This document shows positions 44,420-51,803 of a DNA stretch of 64,000 nucleotides, piece by piece. The notes beneath the pieces are model-generated. The model was not told the origin of the DNA. It saw only the letters and a program-made list of their open reading frames with translations, and searched no databases. Within the stretch, counting starts at the first letter, position 1, and the number at the start of each line of letters is the position of its first letter. This stretch comes from Ferruginibacter sp. (GTDB taxonomy: Bacteria; Bacteroidota; Bacteroidia; Chitinophagales; Chitinophagaceae). Position numbers and translations under genes: made by a program. Where the stretch lies: positions 186,001 to 250,000 of the forward strand of contig JABFRP010000002.1 in NCBI GenBank assembly GCA_013141115.1. The letters run 5' to 3'.

Positions 44420-45719
44420 GGGCAATCTTTGTAGGGTCGGCAAGTTCTTTTTCAACATCGAGTTCAATGATTTTTTGTTTTCCTTCAAGAACTAAATCCA
44501 TATTGGCTCTTGGCTTAATTGTGATTTTTTTATTAGTCACATTTATTGTCCCAAACCAGCCACCGATTAAAAAAATATTTTCCTGCCCGAACTTCCACCT
44601 TGCTATTCTGCTTGTGTCTTTGTCTACAATTGTGAAATAAATCTCTTCTTCGTTTTGCCCCAATATCGTTTTTGTAGAAATTGCGAATGTGATTTTATTA
44701 TTCTCCTTTGCCTTATAAATAATTTCAGATAATACTCCAATATCTTTTGCTTCATTAATAGCTTCCAAAATTTTTGATTTGTCAAGTTTGTCTAACTCAG
44801 CAATATCTAGTAGCCCTTCTTTGAGTGCATTTAAAACTAGTGCTTGTTGGTCGCTGTGGTCTGCTTTAAGCAAGGTTTCTTCCTGCAAAACTGCAACTCC
44901 GTAAGTAAACCAATCTTCTACAGCAATAGCTCTTTTTAGAGCATCTTCTTTTGTGTCAGCAATAGAAATATAAAGATGATGATACTGAGGACATTTGAAT
45001 TCCTTGTATATTAACTGCCGTAACACAATATCTGCATAACGGTTCAAGTAAAATAAAGTTCTGGGAAGTTTATAAGCGAAAGACAGCCTAATATCTCTTA
45101 TTAATGTGTCGCCAATCAAATTCCTGTTTTTTCGTTCTAATCTCTTTGTTTCAGAATTTTCAATTTGAGCGTTCTGAGAATTAATATTTTCTTCTTTTGA
45201 TGTTCTAGTTAAAAATTCAAGTGTAATTTTTTGTCGAATGGCAGTTAGAATGTTTTCAAAAGTTTCAAAATCAAAAGAGTCCTCTTTCTTTAATTTTAAT
45301 TTTATAATTTGTAAAGCCTCGAAATATTTATCAATTAAAACTTTAGCAAGTTCGGTTTCAGTTATGTTTTTGTATTCGTCTGCAATTTCAAACTTGTCTT
45401 GGTATTTTATTTGTTCCTCCTTTTGAAAATGTTCTGAAAATTCTGGAGCTTTTAGAGTTATGTCAATAGTTTTAAATTTCCTATTAATTCTTGAATAGGG
45501 AAGTGTTTCATAGTATTGATTAAATTTAACTTCCATTCCAGAAGCACCTGCAACAACATACATCGCTGGGTATGATAAACTCAACCAAAGTTTATCGAAG
45601 GAAGACTGAAAATTTGACTTATCCAATTCTCTTTGAATCAGCCTATCTAAGTATTGGAGATTTCCCTTTAGTCCACCACCACCTGTTCCTACTGTCCTTG
45701 GAGTTAAATATATTTTCAT
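44406..45719 (-). CDS. Orphan protein of unknown function in the accessory island
   Basis: A 437-aa protein with no signal peptide or transmembrane segment. The N-terminus MKIYLTPRTVGTGGGGLKGN has a GTGGGGLKGN glycine loop that could bind phosphate, although it is not a canonical P-loop. The middle (about 95-210) is charged and helical (EHFQKEEQIKYQDKFEIADEY). The C-terminal third has beta patterns (ITFAISTKTILGQNEEEIYF, IARWKFGQENIFLIGGWFG). I do not recognise it. Its AT-rich codon use, the flanking inverted repeat arms and the interspersed repeats on both sides suggest horizontal acquisition. Given the neighbouring SIR2-HerA operon, a defence-related role is possible but unsupported. Confidence 0.65.
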   Translation of the reverse strand: MKIYLTPRTVGTGGGGLKGNLQYLDRLIQRELDKSNFQSSFDKLWLSLSYPAMYVVAGASGMEVKFNQYYETLPYSRINRKFKTIDITLKAPEFSEHFQKEEQIKYQDKFEIADEYKNITETELAKVLIDKYFEALQIIKLKLKKEDSFDFETFENILTAIRQKITLEFLTRTSKEENINSQNAQIENSETKRLERKNRNLIGDTLIRDIRLSFAYKLPRTLFYLNRYADIVLRQLIYKEFKCPQYHHLYISIADTKEDALKRAIAVEDWFTYGVAVLQEETLLKADHSDQQALVLNALKEGLLDIAELDKLDKSKILEAINEAKDIGVLSEIIYKAKENNKITFAISTKTILGQNEEEIYFTIVDKDTSRIARWKFGQENIFLIGGWFGTINVTNKKITIKPRANMDLVLEGKQKIIELDVEKELADPTKIAQNSR

Positions 45720-45756
45720 TAAGTAAGTTGATTGCTGTAACTACGAACTGTCTGTA

Positions 45757-45771
45757 AAAATAGCCGCTAAC
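45757..45771. repeat. Inverted repeat arm flanking the orphan gene (right)
   Basis: AAAATAGCCGCTAAC is complementary to the arm at 44405-44419, with one mismatch over 15 bases. Confidence 0.45.
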
Positions 45772-45981
45772 ACTATGATTTATGCTATTACACGCTATCC
45801 CATAATTATAAATGTATTGATAATCAAAAAACTAGTATTATACATTTTAGATTATTCATAGCATCAATGCAATGTAGTAAAATTTTTAATTTGATAAAAT
45901 TTATTCTCTGCTTACACAACCGCATTAAAGTTTATAAAGCATCCAATGCAGCTTAATATAATCACAGCGCTGAGCCTGAGC
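45772..45981. other. AT-rich intergenic stretch in the island
   Basis: About 210 bp of very AT-rich DNA between the right arm and repeat fragment R2. No gene, hairpin or recognisable element was seen. The stretch from R2 to R3 (46008-46182) is similarly empty. Confidence 0.4.
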
Positions 45982-46007
45982 TCGTGAAGACACGAACCGA
46001 GGCGGAG
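45982..46007. repeat. Interspersed repeat fragment R2 (right end only)
   Basis: TCGTGAAGACACGAACCGAG followed by GCGGAG matches the last 26 bases of R1 with one change. The left part is missing. Confidence 0.75.
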
Positions 46008-46182
46008 GAAGTTTCATTTTAAAATAAGTTTTTAGTGGCGGGTACGGCTACTCATTTATATTAGATGTTAGGGAGTTTTTGTGATTCACAAATATAGTTA
46101 GCCTTTTTATTATTTAAAGGGCTGTCTGTGGCTCGGGAGCAAATGGTTCATGGAAAAATCGGGATTGCCGATTTTTCTAATT

Positions 46183-46267
46183 CTATTAATTACTTTAAAC
46201 TTCATGCGGTTTTAAAGAGTGCGAAGATCGTAGCGAACTTTTCGTGAGGACACGAACCGAGGCGGAG
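46183..46267. repeat. Interspersed repeat fragment R3 (right half)
   Basis: It starts TTCTATTAATTACTTTAAAC and continues CTTCATGCGGTTTTAAAGAG through CACGAACCGAGGCGGAG. It is the right half of the family and ends 12 bp before the M28 gene stop at 46279. Confidence 0.8.
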
Positions 46268-46278
46268 AGTATGTCGAG

Positions 46279-47795
46279 CTAATCATTTGCAATATTCCAA
46301 GTGGTCAAAAAAGTCAGTTGTATTTGATTGGAAAGCAGCTCATAATTAATTTTATCGGGGGTGTCTGTTGGTTGATGATAGTCTTTACTAAAGCCACAAT
46401 CAATTCTGATAAAAGGAACTCCTTTCAAATAAAAAGGATATTGGTCCGACCCCATAAGCCTTCTTTGCATAAACTGTGGCTGTTCATAGTAAGTGTCCAG
46501 TTTTAGTTTCCCTAACTTTTCATTGGCTGTGAATAATGAATTCCGTAAACCCCTGTTAAGTGAATCTACTACTAAAATATATGCATAATTGCTGTCTGCT
46601 TTTTTTCCACTATAAAAGGTGTCGACACGTCCCATCATATCAATATTTAAAACTGCCCGAGTTTTTTCAATAGGAAATAATGGATTGGCTGCTAAATGGT
46701 AAGAACCCAACAAGCCTTTTTCCTCACCAGTGTATGAAGCAAAAATAATAGTACGTTTTGGTCTGAATCCTTTTTCTATTGCTTTGTTCATTAACGTGGC
46801 TATTTCCATAATTGCTACGGTACCACTGGCATTATCCACAGCTCCATAATAAATATTCTTTCCATCTCTTCCCACATGGTCGTGATGAGCAGATAGGATT
46901 ATACAACCTGCTGAGGTATCAGTTCCGTTGATAACTCCAATAACATTAGGTGCCTTTTCTTCTGTTATATCAATTTGAATATGGTTGCTAATATTAGTAT
47001 TTACATCATAAGATTGTGGACGAAGTGTTTTTGTAATGTCTTGAACCAAACTTTTAATTGTTTTATCAGAAGCTGTTAAAAGGTCATTGGCTCTTTCTTC
47101 GGATAGCATAAGAACGGGCAGGTTGTTATTCTGTATAAGTGGATTTTTATACACAGTCTGAAAAGAAGATTTTCTTTGTAGTAAAGTGTCCGCTGTAAAT
47201 CTGTTGTTATAAAGCAATATAAGTACAGCCCCTTTTTTCCTCAGTAAGTTTTGGTAAGAAGAAATAATTGCTGCTTGTTTTGTGCCCGTCAATAAGTAAG
47301 TACCTGTACTGTCCTGTGGTTGTCCAGTCAGCAGTAAAACCGCTTTACCCTTCACATCAATGTTGGCAAAATCATTGTAAACTTTGTTTTCAATTCCATA
47401 CCCAGCAAAAACAACTGGAATATTATCTAAATGTACAGTTTCAGTATTTCGCATTACAAAAGTCCAGCCATTCCAATTTTCAAATTTTTTTTTTCGATAA
47501 TAAATTCGGACTGCAAAAGATTCTTTTTATAAGTATTTACAGTTTGAAAATAACTTGTCCCGTTTTTATACGGAGCTGCCAAATTATTTTCTTTAAAACA
47601 ATTGACAATATAATCAGAAGCTAAACTATCGCCACGACTACCCATTACCCGACCTTCTAATTGTTCACTGGCTAAATAGTAAAGGTTCTTTTTTAATCGT
47701 TCAATTGAAACTGTTGATGCAATTTTTTGTACTTGCTTTTTCTGTCCAAAGCAAATTGTACTTAAAAGCATTAGTATGCAAGTGAAAATTCTCAT
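46279..47795 (-). pseudogene. M28-family exported aminopeptidase, frameshifted at a poly-A tract
   Basis: The gene is split by a one-base shift. The first part (ATG 47795, signal peptide MRIFTCILMLLSTICFGQ) encodes LYYLASEQLEGRVMGSRGDS, the normal M28 N-terminus. It runs into a stop at 47454-47456 just after an A10 tract (T10 at 47485-47494 on the + strand). One extra A would join it to the frame KFENWNGWTFVMRNTETVHL. That frame continues with a PA-like domain (VVFAGYGIENKVY), then zinc ligands in LSAHHDHVG, GAVDNASG, YTGEEKGLLGS, NIDMMGRVD and DYHQPTDTPDKI. The TAATG overlap would allow separate translation, but the second part lacks a signal peptide. A real pseudogene, slippage, or a sequencing error are all possible. 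Confidence 0.85.
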
Positions 47796-47960
47796 TTGTG
47801 ATAGTTTTGAAGGTTTGAAATGTCGCTCTAAAATGACGCACAGCTTATAAATATACGAAGGTTTTGTATTTACAAAAACTTGCGGCAATTTTTATAAGTT
47901 GTTACTATTTAATGTTTAGAAAAAAATAAACGAACCTGTTACTTACAACTTGTTATAGTC

Positions 47961-48132
47961 CTCCGCCCAGGTTCGTGTCTCCACGAACCATTCGCTTCGG
48001 ACCAACTGCTATCGCTGCAGAGATGTATAAATAGTTGGGGTGTGCTTTTGTTAATTACTTTAAACTACATGCGGCTTTAAAGAATGCGAAGATCGTAGCG
48101 AACGTTTCGTGAGGACACGAACCGAGGCAGAG
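47961..48132. repeat. Interspersed repeat copy R4 (full length, about 172 bp)
   Basis: The left end is CTCCGCCCAGGTTCGTGTCT and the right end GACACGAACCGAGGCAGAG, so the terminal inverted repeats are best seen here. The interior shares CAACTGCTATCGCTGCAGAG and CATGCGGCTTTAAAGAATGC-like sequence with R1. It joins R5 head to tail. The gap 47796-47960 before it has only the M28 promoter region. Confidence 0.85.
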
Positions 48133-48288
48133 GTTCGTGTCTCCACAAACCATTCGCTACGGATCAACTGCTATCGCTATAAAGCGTATAAAAAGTTGTA
48201 GCATGCTTCTGTTAATTACTTTAAACTTCATGCGGCTTTAAGCGAAGATCGTAGCGAACGTTTCGTGCGGACACGAACCGAGGCGGAG
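48132..48288. repeat. Interspersed repeat copy R5 (tandem with R4)
   Basis: It starts GGTTCGTGTCTCCACAAACC at the end of R4 and ends CACGAACCGAGGCGGAG. It lacks about six bases present in R1 and R4 (GCGGCTTTAAGCGAAGATCG). The tandem arrangement suggests duplication or nested insertion at the element end. Confidence 0.85.
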
Positions 48289-48347
48289 AGCTATCTTTAA
48301 AGCGCAGCCATACCTGTAAGTTTTTACCAACCTATTTCCCAATGGGC

Positions 48348-48392
48348 TGAAAATTGTAGCGAAAGTTTCGTGGGGACACGAACCGGGGCGGA
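48348..48392. repeat. Interspersed repeat fragment R6 (right end)
   Basis: GAAAATTGTAGCGAAAGTTT then CGTGGGGACACGAACCGGGG is a diverged right end of the family. It lies 48 bp before the putative -7 element of the SIR2-HerA operon. Confidence 0.7.
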
Positions 48393-48439
48393 TAAATAAT
48401 GACGATTGATTTATCACGTAAATCCTTAATATTAAAGCT

Positions 48440-48447
48440 TAAATTTG
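48440..48447 (+). promoter_or_regulatory. Bacteroidota -7 promoter element for the SIR2-HerA operon
   Basis: TAAATTTG fits TAnnTTTG exactly and lies 15 nt before ATG 48463. Confidence 0.5.
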
Positions 48448-48462
48448 CAGTAAATCTTTTCA

Positions 48463-49686
48463 ATGGAATATAAGCATTCGATAAAACAAACTGCTTTACA
48501 ATTAAGAGACCAATTATCATCCGACAAAAGAAAACTTGGTTTTTTCTTTGGTGCTGGTACATCTATGGCAGTAGGTATTCCTGGTGTATTTGCCCTAACG
48601 GAAAAAATAACTGAAAGCCTTGTTGCACCGTTTAAATCTCAATTTGAAGCCTTGCATACAGCAACCAATTCTGATAATATTGAGCAGATACTTAATAAGC
48701 TAAGAACGGTAAGAGAATTGATAGGTGAAAGCACAAATGAAGAACATTATACAATAAAGGGAAAAGAAGCTGCTTCACTTCTGGATATTGAAATTTGCAG
48801 AGTTATATCTACAATTGTTTATAAAACCGATATTACCGAGATTATTCCTCACATGATATTTTCCAACTGGTTATTTCAAAATCAGGCGGCAAGATATTCT
48901 CCAATAGAAATATTTACTACAAACTATGATTTATTAATTGAGCAAGCACTGGAATATAAAAGAATTCCTTACTTCGATGGTTTTGTCGGTTCAATAAATC
49001 CATTTCTTATTCCCGAATGTGTTGAAGCGGAAAATATTAAAAATGACCAAAGCTCATATATACCTTACAGTTGGATTAGATTGTGGAAACTGCATGGCTC
49101 AATTAATTGGTTTTTGACTAAAGACAAGGATGATAAGAAAAGGATAATCCGCTGTACAAATAGGGAATTAACCAAGGGTGATGAATTAATGATTTATCCT
49201 TCGAAACAAAAATATGATGAATCAAGAAGGCTTCCCTTTCTTGTTTTTCAAGATAGATTAAGGAGATTTCTTTCTAATGGTGAAACACTTTTAATTATTG
49301 GAGGATATAGTTTCGGTGATGAACATCTGAATGAAATTCTCTTTCAGGCACTTAGAGCAAATAAACGTTTAGCAATTACAGCTTTGATGTTTGGTGATTC
49401 AGTCGAGGGTAATAAAAAACGAGTTACAGATGAGAAAGTATTGAGATTTGGAATTGACAACCCAAACTTTACAGTCATTGGTCCCGATAAAGGTTGTATT
49501 GGAGGTGTAATAACAGAATGGAATATTGATGAACCAGAATTAGATAAGTTATTGTTTTGGGATAATACTGACAAGAACCTAAACTTAGGTAGTTTTTCTT
49601 CTTTTGCAGACTACCTAAAAATGAATTTCGGAATTCTTGCACAAATGCAAGAAACTAAAAAAGAAGTTACAACAGATGAAAAATGA
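48463..49686 (+). CDS. SIR2-domain protein of a SIR2-HerA anti-phage system
   Basis: A 407-aa protein with a SIR2 (sirtuin-like) NAD-binding domain. Motifs are G30-A-G-T-S (FFFGAGTSMAVGIPG), TTNYD with N154, KLHGS with catalytic H211, and GYSFGDEH near residue 285. Cys residues of a deacetylase zinc ribbon are absent, which fits NADase-type defence SIR2 proteins rather than deacetylases. In known SIR2-HerA (Nezha) systems the SIR2 protein assembles with the HerA ATPase and depletes NAD or cuts nucleic acid on infection. Here the HerA gene overlaps it by 11 bp. The operon is AT-rich and sits beside interspersed repeats, which suggests horizontal acquisition. The C-terminal roughly 110 residues are unassigned. 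Confidence 0.93.
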   Translation: MEYKHSIKQTALQLRDQLSSDKRKLGFFFGAGTSMAVGIPGVFALTEKITESLVAPFKSQFEALHTATNSDNIEQILNKLRTVRELIGESTNEEHYTIKGKEAASLLDIEICRVISTIVYKTDITEIIPHMIFSNWLFQNQAARYSPIEIFTTNYDLLIEQALEYKRIPYFDGFVGSINPFLIPECVEAENIKNDQSSYIPYSWIRLWKLHGSINWFLTKDKDDKKRIIRCTNRELTKGDELMIYPSKQKYDESRRLPFLVFQDRLRRFLSNGETLLIIGGYSFGDEHLNEILFQALRANKRLAITALMFGDSVEGNKKRVTDEKVLRFGIDNPNFTVIGPDKGCIGGVITEWNIDEPELDKLLFWDNTDKNLNLGSFSSFADYLKMNFGILAQMQETKKEVTTDEK

Positions 49687-51478
49687 AACCACCTATTTAG
49701 GTTTAATTGTTAGAGTTATTGGCTCAAAGCTGTTCGTTGAGTTAAGTGAAGATTTGCCATCTTCGACGCCAATTATTGGGGGGAGATTGTATAAAGTAGG
49801 GCAGATAGGCTCATTTGTAAAAGTTCCTCTTGGTAGTTTAAATATCTTTGGCATTGTCACAATGGTAGGAGCAAACCCAGCGGCACAAGCTACTGACAAT
49901 TTTGATTTCCCATATGGTAAAAGATGGCTTGAAATACAATTAATTGGTGAATCAATCGGACAACAGGAATTTCAAAGAGGTGTTAGCATTTATCCCACAA
50001 TTGATGATGAAGTTCATTTGGTTACTGATGAAGATTTAAGGCTGATTCATGCAACTAATAATCCAAGTTCCGTAAATATTGGTACTTTGGCTTCTTCAGA
50101 TAGCTTACCGGCATTTATTGATATTGATAAATTACTTTCCCGTCATGCTGCAATATTAGGCTCAACTGGAAGTGGAAAGTCGAATACTGTTACATCTATT
50201 CTGAGGTCTATTACTAATGGAACATTCCCAAAATCAAAAATTATTTTAATTGATCCACACAGTGAATACCATACAGCATTAAAAGACTATGCCAAAATCT
50301 TTTCTATTGATGATGATACAAATTCATTAAAAATTCCGTTTTGGGGTTTGTCATATAATGAATTAGCCCTGATACTTTTTGATAAGAAGCAAGCGGCTGA
50401 TTCAACACAAGATATAGCTGTACAAGATAAAATATTAGAGCATAAACTATCAATCGCAGACAATTTAAAATGTGGTGCAGTTGATAAAGAAAACATTTCA
50501 GTCGATTCTCCTATACCTTTTAATCTTAAAAAAATTTGGTACGATTTGTATAACGAAGAATATGCGACAGTAAACACTAAGCAAGATATTTCTACTGCAG
50601 CTTATTTCATCGAAGGTGGTATAGAAAGGAAAGGTGATTGGAAGACTTTGATTGCACCCCAGTTTGCAGCTCCCAGTGCCGGTGCCGCCGCCCCATTTAT
50701 TTTTAAACAGACAAAAATTCTTTCTTCTTACCTAAATAAACTTCAGGGAAAGCTTAAAGACAATAGACTTAATTTTCTCTTCAATATTGATGACTATGAC
50801 GGTATAACTCTTGATATTGATGATTTGCTTTCTGAATGGCTAAATCATGATAAGCCAATTACTATCCTCGATTTAGGTGGAGTGCCTTTTGAGATAATGG
50901 ATTTGGTGGTGGGTTTAATTTCAAGAATTTTATTTGAAAGTGTATTTTGGGGGAGAAACGTTCCTGGTTTTGGCAAACAAAGACCAATTTTAATGGTATA
51001 TGAGGAGGCTCATTCTTATCTGCCAAAAGGCGGTTCAAATCAGACTGTAACAGGCTATGCAAGCAGAGCAGTAAGGCGAATTTGTAAAGAAGGTAGAAAG
51101 TATGGTATTGGGGCGATGGTTGTAAGTCAGCGACCATCAGATTTAGATGAAACTATTTTATCACAATGTGGAACATTTATAGCTTTAAGATTATCCAATA
51201 GCCAAGACCAGGGAATAGTTAATGCTGCAATGCCCGATAATTTAGGAAGTCTATCTGAACTTTTGCCATCATTGAGAACTGGAGAAGCAATTATTGTTGG
51301 AGAAGCTGTTAAAATACCAAGTAGGGTTAGAATTCCAAGGATAGACCCAAGACCAGATAGTGGAGACCCTGAACCTTCTGTTGCATGGAAAGATACATCA
51401 ATAGAAAAGCCTGAGTTCTCAAAAGCCATAGTTAATTGGCGTAAACAAAAAATCGAAAAAATTTCAATAACTAAATAA
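49676..51478 (+). CDS. herA: HerA-family hexameric ATPase of the SIR2-HerA system
   Basis: A 600-aa protein; ATG 49676 overlaps the SIR2 gene by 11 bp and gives MKNETTYLGLIVRVIGSKLF, the normal start of the N-terminal HAS beta-barrel (about 1-110). The RecA-like core has Walker A GSTGSGKS at 162-169, IILIDPHSEYH, Walker B ILMVYEEAHSYLP near residue 440, and VVSQRPSDLDETILSQCGTF near 485. It ends with VGEAVKIPSRVRI, typical of HerA/FtsK-type translocases. HerA forms a hexamer that binds the SIR2 protein and drives its activity. An insertion at about 210-370 is longer than the minimal core. It is followed after 8 bp by a KTSC-domain gene. Confidence 0.93.
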   Translation: MKNETTYLGLIVRVIGSKLFVELSEDLPSSTPIIGGRLYKVGQIGSFVKVPLGSLNIFGIVTMVGANPAAQATDNFDFPYGKRWLEIQLIGESIGQQEFQRGVSIYPTIDDEVHLVTDEDLRLIHATNNPSSVNIGTLASSDSLPAFIDIDKLLSRHAAILGSTGSGKSNTVTSILRSITNGTFPKSKIILIDPHSEYHTALKDYAKIFSIDDDTNSLKIPFWGLSYNELALILFDKKQAADSTQDIAVQDKILEHKLSIADNLKCGAVDKENISVDSPIPFNLKKIWYDLYNEEYATVNTKQDISTAAYFIEGGIERKGDWKTLIAPQFAAPSAGAAAPFIFKQTKILSSYLNKLQGKLKDNRLNFLFNIDDYDGITLDIDDLLSEWLNHDKPITILDLGGVPFEIMDLVVGLISRILFESVFWGRNVPGFGKQRPILMVYEEAHSYLPKGGSNQTVTGYASRAVRRICKEGRKYGIGAMVVSQRPSDLDETILSQCGTFIALRLSNSQDQGIVNAAMPDNLGSLSELLPSLRTGEAIIVGEAVKIPSRVRIPRIDPRPDSGDPEPSVAWKDTSIEKPEFSKAIVNWRKQKIEKISITK

Positions 51479-51486
51479 CAATAATT

Positions 51487-51699
51487 ATGGAAATGCAATC
51501 AGTTAGTTCCTCAAATTTAGCAGCAGTAGGATATGATTACGATACTGCAACGTTAAGAATAGAGTTTCTTAAAAGCGGTCTCTATGAATATTATGGAGTA
51601 CCTGCTGATGTTTATGATGGTTTATTTGGTGCTTCTTCTAAAGGAACCTATTTTGACCAGTTTATAAAAAAAGGTGGTTACACTTTTTCTAAGTTATAA
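51487..51699 (+). CDS. Small KTSC-domain protein, third gene of the SIR2-HerA operon
   Basis: A 70-aa single-domain protein. VSSSNLAAVGYDYDTATLRIEF, the central YEYYGVP (the conserved YxY) and ASSKGTYFDQFIKKGGY identify a KTSC domain. This domain is also found at the C-terminus of some lysyl-tRNA synthetases and has been suggested to bind RNA. It begins 8 bp after the HerA stop, so it is almost certainly co-transcribed. Two-gene SIR2-HerA systems are not usually described with such a protein. It may be a regulator, sensor or antitoxin-like factor, or a passenger; the sequence does not decide. Confidence 0.85.
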   Translation: MEMQSVSSSNLAAVGYDYDTATLRIEFLKSGLYEYYGVPADVYDGLFGASSKGTYFDQFIKKGGYTFSKL

Positions 51700-51741
51700 T
51701 AAAACACTATCTCCGCTTCAATAAAGCTCAATATAGGTATA

Positions 51742-51757
51742 TCGCACAAGAGTGCGA
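51742..51757. terminator. Small hairpin after the SIR2-HerA-KTSC operon
   Basis: TCGCAC, loop AAGA, GTGCGA form a 6-bp stem 43 nt after the KTSC stop and 47 nt before the convergent gene's stop. There is no T-tract. It is a candidate terminator only. Confidence 0.3.
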
Positions 51758-51803
51758 CGCCAATGACGTTGACCATAGAAATCCAGCCCGTTCCCAAAAA
51801 AAC

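Noticed and set aside
44405..45771. GTTAGCGG arms as integron attC sites
   Set aside because: The sequences do not fit the GTTRRRY/RYYYAAC core rules, no integrase is present in the window, and no second cassette is visible.
43996..48392. Repeats as a possible CRISPR array
   Set aside because: Units are about 170 bp, divergent and irregularly spaced, with genes between them. There are no short direct repeats with unique spacers and no cas genes.
49137..49686. SIR2 protein as a protein deacetylase
   Set aside because: There is no CxxC zinc ribbon, the gene overlaps HerA, and the GAGTS/TTNYD/KLHGS layout fits defence NADase-type SIR2 proteins.
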